A stretch of DNA of 64,000 nucleotides from Hevea brasiliensis (lineage: Eukaryota > Streptophyta > Magnoliopsida > Malpighiales > Euphorbiaceae): NCBI RefSeq assembly GCF_030052815.1, contig NC_079496.1, positions 72,219,652 through 72,283,651 on the forward strand. Direction: 5' to 3'. Positions 12,480 to 24,199 of the stretch are shown here, piece after piece. The notes under the pieces were generated by a model. It was not told where the DNA came from, ran no database searches, and saw nothing but the letters and a program-made list of their open reading frames with translations. How positions within the stretch are numbered: position 1 is the stretch's first letter; each line of letters starts with the position of its first letter. The position numbers were made by a program, and so were the translations under genes.

Positions 12480-13749
12480 TGTCACACCCTACCCCTCTGT
12501 AAGGCATAACATGATCTCGTAGTCTACCTAATTAATTACCAACTCCATCTACTGATAACCCATTAAATACACTACAAGGGATTTTAAAAACTTTTCTTAT
12601 TTCTTTTACAGTGGTGAGCACTATTTACAGGTGTTAAAAACTTTTGTGAACTAAAGTGAAACAGCTAACTCATTTGGACTTTTAGTAATTTCTGTAAAAA
12701 TTTTGGCAGAGTGCCATCTGTATTTTGGATAAAACAGTTCTTCAGAAAACCTGTAAAAAGCACTTCAATATATTTCCAAATCTCAACTCCAACATTTTTC
12801 TCAACACAACATATTTCTCAACTCAAATCCACAGTGATTTTTCAAAGACTGAGATACAAGAAATATAATACAATTTTTACAAGTCAAAATAACTCATAAT
12901 TTACTTTACAACTTCAATGTACAATTTTAATTTACAACTGCTCAAAACCAAAAACAATATGTACATACAGTGAACATACATTACAGTACAAAATGCAAAA
13001 TGTGGTATACACGTTATACTCGAAAATCTCTCGCTGGATGTACTAGCAGCCTAGTCTGCTGCCCTGTCTGTCTGTCCACCTGCGACAACAATAAAAAGCT
13101 ATCGCTGAGATAATGTCTCAGTGGTGCACAACATTAACCAAATACAACTTTAAATCACAATTCATAAATCATTTAAATGATGGATATGTAAAATCATAGT
13201 TAAATTCAAGACAATGAGTGTCAGAAGGAATTTAACACAATATCACAATAAATCTCAGAGATCAAAACATAGTTAACTTCAAAAGACAGTAAATGTCAAT
13301 AAGGATTTAACTCCATTTCACAATCTCATAATACAAATCAATAAATCACACACAGCTTAATCATGTTCCAAAGTTCAATTCGTCCCAAAAGTCGATAACT
13401 AATGAGGAATAACATAGCTAGCTAGCAAAAATATGAGTACTCATTATATTCGCCCTCAACAGGCACACACCTCAACACTTCAGCCAGAGAGGGAATTCAA
13501 TTCGTCCCACTAGACAAGCTAGCGAGGAATACAATCAATATACATGATAGCTGTGGTTTCAAACCATTTCTAATGCTTTTCAATCAATAAGTATCCATCA
13601 ATATCATTCAAACAATTTTTCATAGTTTCAAACCATTTACAATGCTTTTCAAGCAATAAATATTCATTCAAACACACTTCCACAATTTAAAACAATAATG
13701 TACAAATAGTCATAATTCATTTCAATTGAAAAATTCAAAAGAAATAGTT
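12480..13749 (-). repeat. Element B 5' LTR, first part (interrupted by C)
   Basis: Aligned to 3962-5230 of the other B LTR with scattered substitutions. It breaks exactly after TAGTT at 13749, where element C begins, and resumes at 53214. No gene is visible; the short open frame at 12711-12899 is the duplicate of 4193-4381. Confidence 0.92.
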
Positions 13750-15552
13750 TGTAACACCCCCGTTTGCATAGCCTGGTAGATTTCACTTTTCCGGTGACCG
13801 GTGTCGGTCCGGACAATTTAGGAGATTAGAGCCACACTTAAGACAACTTGAGAAGCCATAAACACAAATAATTAGTAATGTTTAATTAGTTAACTATAAA
13901 TAAGAAAAACAGAATATAAGAAGTTAAACGAGCCGAGAGTCACAGCGATGAGTGACCTCCTCGGGAACGACTGCGAAGTCATTTTAAACTCAAATTTCGA
14001 ACCGTAAAAAGTGACGCTGCAGTCCTTAAGACCCTTATGGACACAGTGGAAAAGAGAAAATCACGAAAAAGAACTGTTAAGTCAGTCAAATAATTAGGTC
14101 AGGGAAACGAAAGAAATATGGAATTATTTGCAAACCGGGATGAACCGGCGAGGGGCAATATGGTCAATTGACCCCGAGAGCTGACTCCTGACTTAACTGT
14201 CAAATAAAATCGGAGAAAAGAAAATTTTGGAATCGAGAATTAAATTAAAGAACTAATAGAAAAAAATAAATAGAAAAAAAAGAAAAGAAAAAGCAAATTA
14301 CATTACTTTGTGACATCAAAATGATGTCACAATTGATTTTTAATTTCCTACCAAAGTTGACCAAGTTAAATATCCATTGAATAAGAAAAAAATAAAACAA
14401 AGAAAAAAAAAATTTCCCTCATCTTCTCTCCCAACCCAAACCAGCCGAAACCCTCCCTTGCTTCCCCATGAATGAAACCTCCATTGAAGCCATCTAAAGC
14501 TTCCCTTAAACCCTAAATCTTGCCATGAAATCTTTACATCCCATAACTAAAACTTGTATTTGAACTTTGATAAGAAGATTGGGAGCAAATAGGTCAAGCA
14601 AAGTTGAAGAATTGGATAGACAAATTCTGCTCACCTAAGGTAAGCTAATCCAACTTTTCTTTTAATATATATATGATGGATTTGGGGTAGAAATGAATGA
14701 GATTATATGAAGATATTGAAAAATATTGCATGATTAGGAAGAGAGGGAATTTCGGCCAGCATTGTGAAGAGTGTAATTTGCATGGCTTGATTGACTTGGA
14801 TAGGAATATGAACCTTAATGAGTTAAGTGATGATAGTTAAAGGCATTGAAATGGTTAAATGCAAGAGTTAGTGAGATTAGGGTTTGAATGCTAGGGTTTG
14901 TGAACCAAATTTTTGAGAAATGCTTAAATGATGACTTTGGTCTATTGTGAGATGAAAAATGGTCAATAATGACCAAAAGAGATGTGTGGGAATTGTTGAA
15001 ATGAAAACCAAATTCGTAGGTCAATTGGTCATGCTGCTGGCAGTATGACTAAACCCAATTTGAAGGACCAAAAATCAAATTTTACAAGTCCAATTGATAT
15101 GCCACAAATTGGGGATGAAAATAGACATAAAAGAGCATAATTTTCATTAAGGAACCATGCCCAAAAACTGACCAAAACTAGGTGAACAAATTGACCAAAT
15201 TGAAATGAGAGCAGGCTGCCACTGCACCAAACTGACCAAATGAAAAGTAACTGTTCATTTGGTCATAACTCGAGCTAGGAAGGTCAAATTGACCTAAAAT
15301 TTTACCAGCAATTAGATAAGGTATAGATCTAAAACTGTTATGAAGAACACCACCCCAAATTATGCCATTAACCCATTCAAATTATTGAGCAAAGTTGAGT
15401 TACCAAACCTGCAACTTTGCAGAATTTCTATTGAGCAGTAATGTTTGAAGGGTTATAACTCTCTCTACAAAACTTCGATTTAGGCGATTCTTTAGCCAAT
15501 GGAAACCTAAGACATAGTAGAACATTTAATATGAAGAAATTTAGACCAAATT
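13750..15552 (+). repeat. Element C 5' LTR, first part
   Basis: Collinear with 49494-51290 of the C 3' LTR. It is interrupted at 15553 by the solo LTR D. It contains the palindromic word GGTCAATTGACC seen in several LTRs of this window. No gene is supported. Confidence 0.92.
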
Positions 15553-18500
15553 TGTAACACCCTCCCAGTAGCAACTCCGTACATTCTACTGTTCCGGCGA
15601 CCGGTGTCTGTCCGGACAGCTAGAACGTCCGGAAAAATATTTAAACTAAAGTCAAGAACCAAAATTAACTCAAATATTAATAAGAAAAATTTAGGAAAAA
15701 TTTTAGAAATAAAATACAACCAAGTCAAATGAGCCGGTGCCCAAGCGATGGGTAACCAGAGGTAAGTTGCGGTTCTCGCAACGAGGAGCCCTAGACCCGG
15801 AAAAAAAATTCATAAAATAATTTTTGGGACTCCAGAGAAGGGTTATTGAGGTTCCCATGGCATTAGAATGCCAAGAAAATATTTAGAAAAATTTTTCAAT
15901 CGGTACAACCAATTTTGGCCCGTTAAGCCAAACGGAGGGCATTTTGGTCATTTGTCCTTCAGAGGCGATTTTTGGCCGACTTGTCCAGTTAAGTAAATAA
16001 TTAATATGACATAAAATATGAATAAATATTACTAAAAATTAAAGTGAAAATGAGTAGAGAAAAGAAGAAAAGAAAATGAAAGAAAAACCTAAATATGACA
16101 TCACATGATGTCATTTGGAAGGCTTCCACCAATCACAACCCAACAAGCCAAATTAAAAAGAGAAAAATGACAAATGAAGAGACAAATTTTCTGGTTCTTC
16201 TTCTTCATTTGGACGTGAACCTCTTCTTCCATAGCTAAGTATATTCAAGCTTTTCAAAGCTTGATTCACCCATTTCTACCCAACAAAATCATAACCTAGC
16301 TTCACAAAAAATTAACCTAGCAACTTGAGTAACCTCTAGGCAGCCAAAAGAAGAAGAAAGAAGGAGTTTGGGTAGTTTGAAATTCTGCCCTATTCAAGGT
16401 TACTGCCTATTTACACTTAAATCTCTTTTAATTCATGTTAAAGACTTAAAGTGAGTAAGGTTTTGTGAATTAAATGAATGGAATCTATGTATATGGACCC
16501 TATGAATTTTTGGCAGCCCTAGGAAGGAATGAGTTTGATTGTATTAATGGACTTAGAGTGAATTGGAGATTATGTTTAGAGTGTATACATATATATATAT
16601 ACAAGAATGAAAGAGTTAACTAAAGAAATTGTGAAAACCATGACTTTGAGCTAGGGTTTAGGAGTGAAAATTTGACTTTGCTTATGAAATTGTTAAAGAA
16701 CATTCTAATAGTCAATTAGTGACCATTTGAGATAAGTTGACCATAATTAGGAGTGAATTATTGCATGGCAAAGTGGAATGGGCAGGCTGCCCCATGAGTG
16801 CAGCAGGGTGACTGAAATTTCAGTCCACTTGGACTGCCATATCTTGGGCTATGTTGGTCCAATTGGTGTTTGGCCAATTGGACATGAAACTAGGCTTGTA
16901 ATGGCACATTGTTGCTGAAGAAACCATGCCCAAAAGACCAAAGCAAGAGGACCAAAAGTTGGCCCCATTCCGGATACCCTGCAACCAGCACCTGCAGAAA
17001 TGACCAAATGAACTGTTCATTTGGCCATAACTCACTGTAGATATGGTCAATTGACCTGAAATTTTTACAGCAACAAGATAGGATATAGACAAACAACTTT
17101 CATGAAGAATATCAGCCCAAATTATGCCATTAACCCATTCAAATTATTGAGCAAAATTAAGTTATCAAACCTGCAACTCTACAGATTTTCATTTGAACAG
17201 TAATGTTTGGATGACTATAACTCCCTCTAGAAAACTCGGATTTAGGCGATTCTTGAACCGATGGAAACCTAAGGCATAGTAGAACATTTCATATGAAGAA
17301 AGTCAGACCAAATTATGAACTTAACTTGGTCAAATTACTGACCAAAGTTGGACTAAAATCTGCCAAAACCCAAATTTTCAGCATGAACAGTACACGTGAA
17401 CAGTAAACTTATTTTGGCCATAACTTAAGCTACAAAACTCAAAATGGAGTGATTAAAAAAAAGAAATTCAACTAGATAAAATAAGGAACAACTTTAATGT
17501 TTATCATTTCCTCAAATTCCCACTGTAACAGTGCTTAATGGAATAGTAAAATTAAGCTTCAAAAACTGAAAATTTTGTTTCCCTTGGTTTAAGCCTAGAA
17601 ATGGTAATGGTGATCACTTCCAACAAGTTTTAAATGAAAAATGTGGTATGTTTGAAGTGCCAAAGTCAATGTACCTACTTTCTATACAAAAGTGAACTTT
17701 CTTGTTGACCAATGAAATGAATAGTGACACCAAAAGTTAAAATTCAAAGATTGAAGAATTTTAAAGTATCAAATGCCCTGGTATACCTAACAAGATTGGT
17801 TTGGATAGTTTGGCATGCCAATAGGGTATTGTTTTAGCAGTATTGTGAAAGGCTTTATGCCCGTATTCATGGCTTTTATGCCCGTATTCATGGCTTTTAT
17901 GCCCGATTATGTGATATTATGGCTTTTTAGCCATACTGACTGCATACATGGTTGACGTTCTGCGTCCCATGGTATGACGGCCCGAGGCCCCGCGGTGTCC
18001 AGTGCCAACGACCCGTTATCCAGTCCAGTCGTCCAGTATAGGTTACTTGGGCATGGAAAAGTATAACTGTGGTTGCACTGATTATTAAAGAAAATACGAA
18101 AATTAAGTATCAAGAATGATTACAAAAATACAAAGAAGCTCAAGATCATGAAGAAAATAATTAATGAAATGCATGAAGAAGTTAATATCATAAAACATTA
18201 TTAGCCCTCGACTAAACAATAAGTTAGTAATTAGTCAATTCTTATGAACACAATAGCAAGGAAATTATTATTTTTATTTGCATATTATATTTTCTTGTAT
18301 TATTGGCACCACTAAGCTTTATGCTTAGCGCGTCGCTTTTGCAACGCGTAGGTACTGAAGATTTGGACAGAGGGCCCAGTAGACCACAGATTCGGTAAGG
18401 CAGTTCACAGTTCTGCATAGCGTCTGTGTCACCTCACAGACTACAGTGCATTGGTAGGACACTAGGTCCCATTTTGTATTTTGAGATTTTTGTAAATTTG

Positions 18501-19064
18501 GTAATTAAACTCTTATTTTATCATATGTATTTAAACAAATGTAATATAATTTTGTATTAATGTAAGTACTTGTAAATTGTGATTATAAATCACATGTGAG
18601 AATTTATTTATGATTTGAGTCTAATGATGATGTGAAATGAATGAATGACAAATAGAGGAATTGTTAAGAAAATTGTGTTTGTGAAAGGAAAAGTGAATAC
18701 ATAACTGTGACTTGTACATGATTATCACATGAGATGAATGATTGAGAAATGAATGGTGAAAAATGTTGTGATTTTGATATTGAAGTTTGAGAGTGATGAG
18801 ATGATTGAATATGATCATAGGAAGTGTTTTTCACAGGTTCCGAAGAACTGTTTTCTCTATTTTTAGCCGGTACTTTGCCGGATTTTCTATAAAATTCTCG
18901 GAACCTCAAATAAATTATAATTTCGATAAATGGCTTAAATAAATTATATTTCACAAGTTATATTCAAAACTACGATAAAAATGAATTAAGATAAAATAGA
19001 GTGTTCGGCACACTGAGTGGCATAACTTGCTCGGCTACACTGTAGTCGGGTAAGGGGTGTCACA
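15553..19064 (+). mobile_element. Element D: solo LTR (3512 bp)
   Basis: D begins TGTAACACCCTCCCAG and ends GGGGTGTCACA, is flanked by the perfect duplication AAATT (15548-15552 and 19065-19069), and contains no primer site, purine tract or gag-pol. That is the structure left when the two LTRs of an element recombine and delete the interior. Both ends match the LTR of element F read in reverse (63522 back to 60429), so D and F belong to one family, with D on the + strand. Internal features are a 21-bp repeat at about 17848-17912 and an AT run near 16590. The short open frames inside are not conserved. Confidence 0.9.
17848..17912 (+). repeat. 21-bp tandem repeat in solo LTR D
   Basis: Three units of ATGGCTTTTATGCCCGTATTC type follow each other, the first and last imperfect. 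The corresponding part of the F LTR (near 61360-61420) has related GGCATAATGCC words but not this clean array. Confidence 0.8.
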
Positions 19065-20024
19065 AAATTATGAACTTAACTTAATCAAATTACTGACCAA
19101 ATTTGGATCAAAATCTGCCAGAACCCAAAATCTCAGCATGAATAGTGCACGTGATCAGTAATTTTATTTTGGCCATAACTTGAGCTACAAAACTCCGATT
19201 GAGGTGATCCAAAAATGAGAATACACTTAAGAAAATACGGAACATTTTCTATGAAGCAAGTTTTGTCAAATTCCAACAGTAGATTGACCAATGGAATAGT
19301 GCAACTTATAACTCCAAAACCGAAAATTGGCAATTTTGCCAAAATGACCTAAGCTTTGAGAAAACAACCAAAACCAACAAGTTTAATGACCAAAATGTGG
19401 TATGTGGGTGAAGTTGGAGTTCCCATACCTATTAAGCCTTAGAAAGTCAACTATTTGACTTGAATAGTGCAGTGAATAGTAACCCGAAACACAAAATTTC
19501 AAGAACGTCGAAATTAGCACGTTAGAGCTAGGTATAAGTGAAGTTAAATTTAATTTTGGATTTATGTTAAATTATGGTACTGAAACACTATAAAATTGTG
19601 TGTTTCAAAGGGAAAAGAATACCGACAAGACTGAGGAGTCGAGTTAAGGCCAAAAGGCGACTCATTTGAGGTTTGTGCACAACATCTCCATGCTTTAAAA
19701 TTCATTGATAAAGTGAACGAAATATGTATTTTACTTGTGCTTTGGAATTGTTGAAAGTTTAATTGTGACATTATTTATGATGTTTTGATTTAAACTGTGA
19801 AAGTTATTGTATATATTTGAAATGACAATGTTTAGCAAATTGTTAAGATAAGTTTTTAAACCACAGTGTCATGACCATATATATTTGAACACCTCACTAG
19901 CACGACTAGTGGGGGTAATTAGTTTCGAATTTTGATTCCTTCTCTGGAGAAGTGTTGAGGTGTGCCAGTAGAAGAGGATGTGAATGGATATCCATATATT
20001 TGAGCTAGATAGCCTTGTGATGTG
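19065..20024 (+). repeat. Element C 5' LTR, middle part
   Basis: Resumes after D with the duplicated AAATT and is collinear with 51291-52246 of the C 3' LTR. It stops at ATGTG (20020-20024), the target of element G. Confidence 0.92.
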
Positions 20025-20639
20025 TGTCGACACCATATTTTGGCCGACCCCCATAATCAATAAACTTCGAAACCGATCCCCCAGCATTAAGTCTCCCTTT
20101 GCCAGCCAATTACATTTCCGACCTCTCCTTGCCATTTAACCACATTTCTGATCCCTCTTCACAGAGAATTGAATCAATGCTAAGTCCTCGTGTCAGTTAA
20201 AGCCTTACCAGTCTCTCAAGTCACTCACCGATCTCTCAAGCCAATTGTCAAATTTCCTAACCAGTCAAGTACATTCCCGATCTCTCTTGTCAAACAAAAT
20301 TGAACCGACACTATATCTTTATGTCACCGGTCTTATTGCCGATCTCTCATTTTAAGTTTAGGAATAATCAAGTCAAGATTCCAATCCAGTGTAATGATAA
20401 TCTCGATCTTAAGTGGGTCCGTCAAGTTTCCAATTTTAATCGAGTCCCGTTTAGCGTTGGTTTAACTACCGATCTCACGCTCATTATGTTTTCCGATCTC
20501 TCACACTTAGGTTAATAATCACTTTCAGTTGCTTCGATATACTCAGACAATCAATTGTTTAAATAATTTAGAAATTTTCCGATCATAACCATTCACCGAA
20601 CAAAAGAGGCATTTCATTTCATTTCAGAATTTGTACAAG

Positions 20640-22580
20640 TTATCCCCCAGCCTGATCTACATTTTGTCCATCTCCTCTCTCACCCTCAGCCTCCTCCTCG
20701 CTATCCTCACCTTCATCCTCGGGAGCCAGGTTGGCCATCCAAGAGAAGTCCTCCTCAGGATAACGCTTCTTGAGCTCGGCCAGGAGATCTCTGTGAGCAT
20801 TCACATAAGCGCTGGCCACTCCGGTCACCATATCTTCTTCTTTCGCTTTGAGCTCCTCAGCAAGGTGTGCAAGTTGAGCACCTTCATCGGCCCGGAGCAC
20901 TTGCACTTCTTCAAGAGCATGATCTCGCTCAGCCAGGACATGAGCTTGCTCGGCCAGCTTGTCCTCATAGAACTTCATTCGCCCCTCAATTTGAGATATA
21001 TAGCCCTGAGTGGATGAAAGTTGAGATCGGAGGGAAGCTGCTTCATGACCCATCCTCTCGACCTCTTTACCCAGGCGATGCGCCTTCTCCCGTATGATGT
21101 GCTGGTTCACCAGGCACTCCACGTTCAGGCTCATGGATCAGGTCAAGATATCATCAAGGTTATCCGGAGACAGCCTATCTCGATCTTCTCGAAGATAGAT
21201 AGAGGACGCCAAGACCTTGGCGAAACCAGGGTTCTCTCGAACCGTACGATTCTTCTCTAGTGATTGGACTAAGACTTGGGCACCGCGGGAGAGGGTTCTC
21301 ACGTTAGGTTGAGAAGGACCCTCTTCTGTGCTCGGAGCAACTGGAGGAGGTGGAGGCGGCTCTTCCCGGCGAGGAGGGGATCGGACCACTTCTGCGATCA
21401 CCAGTCTCGAAGGTTGAGACGAGCCTTCTTGTATTTCCCTGTGCTCATGCCCGGTGTCCAGATTTCTCACCGCTTCATCTCCCGTACCATCCGGGAGATC
21501 TCCCTCTTTCACTTTCGGCTCTCCTTGGAGGCTTCGCCGCTTGCCATACCTGCACAAAGAAGAGGTCAGTGAGATCGCTAAGGTCCTGAGATCTGAGATG
21601 TAGAAAATACCGATGCCGAGGTCAGAGAGCCGAAGTTCGCGATCTTTGCCGGTGATCAACTCCATTGTCCAGTGGTGCAGTTCGGCAGTCACTGCATCCA
21701 GACAAGAAAACTTCTCTCTGCCCGCCTGATCCTTTAGCTCCATTACCATCAGGCCTTCTTCTCTATTTAAGGTGATGCGCTTCGGAAGTATGGGGCCCTG
21801 GTGCAGCCAGCTGCAGGGGAAGCCCTCAAAGCTATTCGGAATTTTGCTCCTCAGGATAAAGAAGCGGTTCTTCCAATTCTTCAGGGAGGAGGGCAGATCG
21901 GTGAAAAGCCCGCAATGTGGTTTCGCTTGGAAGAACCAATACTCGTCGTCCTTTCGGCGAGTTAGCCGGTGTAGTTCAGCGAACACTTTAGCTGTAGGTC
22001 GGAGTCCCTTAGCTCGACATAGGCCTCGGAAGGCTACTAAGATCCGCCATGAGTTCGGGTGAACTTGGGCGATGCACACTTGGTGATATTTCAAAACATC
22101 CTTAAAAAAGTCATCCAGAGGAAACCATAGACCGGCCTTTAACTGTTCCTCGTATACCATAATCTTGTCATTCTCTTCGAAGAAGTGATCGGCACGAAGG
22201 TCACCGTGACACCGGATGAGCTCGTATGAATCAGGCTCGATGTTGTACTCCTGGCTGAACGACTGCAGGTCGATTTCTTGCAAGACCGATGGTAGCTCGT
22301 CCGTGGGAAGATTCTCTCTCCCTGAAGATCCTGCTTGGCCACGGGCGGGAACAGACAATGGAGGAGGTTCAGGTCGCCCGATCGGTCCTACAACCTCTAC
22401 TTCATTAGATGACCATGAGAACTGAATAGAAGGGGGGCTCGTCGCTCTCTGACCTTCGGCACCGCTCATTTTCAAAGGAAATAAAGAATTTAAACTAAAA
22501 GAAAGATCAAAGCCCTTACCGGAGTCTGATCGGTGTCGGAAGAATTTGAGAAAACGAGAGAATTTTGAAGTTGTTTGCAA
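20640..22580 (-). CDS. Antisense gene 1 in the G 5' LTR: gypsy-type-transposon-like protein, probably with one intron
   Basis: From the Met at 22580 (a second Met, MSGAEG, is at 22469) the minus strand stays open for 480 codons, ending at 21138, and the same protein continues to 20640 after a single TGA that is CGA (Arg) in the 3' LTR copy. Residues about 118-250 (DDFFKDVLKYHQVCIAQVHP, then NSWRILVAF and SSLKNWKNRFFIL) resemble the plant 'putative gypsy type transposon' domain (PF04195), from memory of the family. A proline run (EEPPPPPP), then long heptad-like helices and an acidic C-terminus follow. A 61-base intron (21550-21610) is likely. A TATA box lies upstream at 22625. The function is unknown. 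This copy has two small deletions near 21450-21490 and the TGA, so it may be inactive. Confidence 0.72.
21550..21610 (-). other. Candidate 61-base intron in antisense gene 1
   Basis: On the minus strand the stretch begins GTATTTTC and ends CTTCTTTGTGCAG, with a CTGAC branch-like word before the pyrimidine run. The 3' LTR copy has the same signals (39116-39176). There, only the spliced frame joins the first exon to the downstream open frame at 39044, although a TGA shared by both copies remains shortly after the junction. Plausible but unproven. Confidence 0.4.
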
Positions 22581-22624
22581 GAGACTGAAAATGACATAAG
22601 AGAGTAACTGGCTAACCCCACCCC

Positions 22625-22632
22625 TATTTATA
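22625..22632 (-). promoter_or_regulatory. TATA box for antisense gene 1
   Basis: TATAAATA on the minus strand, followed by AGGGGTGGGG, lies 45 bases before the Met at 22580. That spacing would put a start site at about 22600. The same box is present in the 3' LTR at 40209-40216. Confidence 0.6.
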
Positions 22633-22885
22633 CTCGTCCGAGTATTTAATGCTTGCGAGGTTCCAGGTAATGCATCGGATAGCGGGACTCGCCAGCTGTT
22701 CTGACACGTCTCGCGAATATTCCTAAGATTCCATAAAGAGATTGGCTAACTAGAGATCGGCAGATTAAGATAAATCTTTTGAATTGCGGATCGGTTTAGG
22801 GCGGGTAAATACTTCAGAGATCGAAAAATAATTAATGCAATAATAATAAGATGATAATTGAAAAAATAAAATCTTTATTTCCAAA

Positions 22886-23020
22886 AGATCGGATTACATC
22901 ATTTGGGCGATCTCTAGAGATCGGATTGCATTAAAATTGGACTACATCATTTCGGTGATCTCTAGAGATCAGATTACATTGAAAATAAAATACATCATTT
23001 GGGCGATCTCTAGAGACCGG
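22886..23020. repeat. Three diverged repeats with a GATCTCTAGAGATC palindrome
   Basis: The word TACATCATTTGGGCGATCTC and its palindromic continuation occur three times at roughly 47-50 base spacing. The first holds the perfect 16-base palindrome CGATCTCTAGAGATCG (22908-22923). The array lies between the two antisense genes. The 3' LTR copy (40500-40630) has lost perfect symmetry in its first unit. Confidence 0.75.
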
Positions 23021-23070
23021 TGGAACATCCCATCTAAAGGCCTATGTCAAAGCCTAGTCTCGTGGCTGAG

Positions 23071-23586
23071 TCAAAAGATGTGGAGACCAGCTGTTGACAT
23101 CGGATAAATGTACAGCTCAGATGGGGTGACTATGACTCCCATGAAGATAAGAGACGTCGTCATCGATGTTACCGCTCAAAACCGAGCCGCTGTCGGAACA
23201 CCCAGTGCGAGGAGGAGCCAGATGAACGCCAAGGGGCAGTCGCTGGTGTTAAGGGGAATATTAGCAGTCTTCCCGCTCGAAATTAGTTCTCCATTTGAAT
23301 CGGTCGAATGATTCGAGATCGGCACGACCGAGGTCCGCGATCCAGATCGGTTAATTAGTCCAGTTCTCTCACCATCATCAGATGAGGTCATTACGATTCT
23401 TCGATCACCGGGATCATAAATTTTCTGTCGGGGAATAAAAAAGTCCATCGGAAAAAGATCAAAAACCATAATCATGGCCGTAACAACTGCCGGAACAACT
23501 AGAGTAGGAAAGTAAGAAGGAAAAGAGGAAAATCGAATGGAGAAAATTTTTTTGGTCAGGGGTATATATAGGGGGAGATCAAGCAT
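23071..23586 (-). CDS. Antisense gene 2 in the G 5' LTR: short protein with hydrophobic segments
   Basis: I do not recognise this protein. The minus-strand frame is open from 23586, and with one TGA at 23176 it runs to 23071. In the 3' LTR the matching codon is CAA; both derive simply from CGA by deamination of opposite strands. Hydrophobic stretches are seen near the start (FPTLVVPAVVTAMIMVFDLF), in CPLAFIWLLLALGV and in the last part (SLIFMGVIVT), suggesting a small membrane protein. A TATATATA box at 23563 would place transcription start downstream of the first Met, making Met at 23475 the likelier start (about 134 residues). It is the second antisense unit in the LTR; coding status is uncertain. 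Confidence 0.45.
23563..23570. promoter_or_regulatory. TATATATA box, usable in either direction
   Basis: The palindromic core is flanked by AGGGG on one side and GGGGGAG on the other. It is positioned for antisense gene 2 and conserved at 41169-41176 in the 3' LTR. Confidence 0.45.
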
Positions 23587-24191
23587 TTATTGCTAAGCAG
23601 AAAACGAAGCGGACGTTTTGGGAATCGAGGGAAATTAATGCTTTGACCAGACCAGACCTGATTAAGGGGAGGACCAGAACGATACAGGTCGAAAGAAAGG
23701 AGGTCGGTATAAAAGATCAAAGAAGGATCATGTTAAGAAGATCGGAAAGGAAGAGAGAGCAGAAAAAAAAAGAGAATAAGGCGCCTACCGCTGTCATCAT
23801 AATCAGAGCCGAGGTAGTTAAAGCGTTGCAGGAGAAATCTCAACCGCACGCCCCAGAATCGCCCGCATTTCTGACATGCGTACGTCAGGACAGCGCTGTA
23901 CATCCTAATCTTCACCGTTGATCTTACTTGTAAGGACGAGGTCGGAGCCCTCGGATCGAAGAAGAAAACGACAAGATCAGCGCCTTTCACTCCCAGCCCT
24001 CGGATCACCCCGGACAAGAGAATTTAGGACCGTCAGATTAGAAGAAGAAAATGACAAATATTCTGAAGGGGATCTCAGCTGTCCGTTCTGATCCTCTTTA
24101 ATTCCTGAGCCTCAGATCATGTCCTTCGAAATCCTGACCCTCCATCTCCCTCAAAATAGATCCTGACCCTTCATGGGGAGCACCCGGTTCC

Positions 24192-24199
24192 TATAAATA
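24192..24199 (+). promoter_or_regulatory. TATA box for the genomic (sense) transcript of G, 5' LTR
   Basis: TATAAATA follows GGTTCC and is the best sense-strand core promoter in the LTR. It lies about 1.5 kb before the LTR end, which would give a long R-U5 part. An identical box is at 41797-41804. Confidence 0.6.

Noticed and set aside
16820..17096. Minus-strand open frames in solo LTR D
   Set aside because: Two overlapping frames with no motif, and no equivalent in the F LTR.
21276..21589. Plus-strand open frames opposite antisense gene 1
   Set aside because: They mirror the minus-strand gene; the minus frame is longer, has domain similarity and a TATA box.
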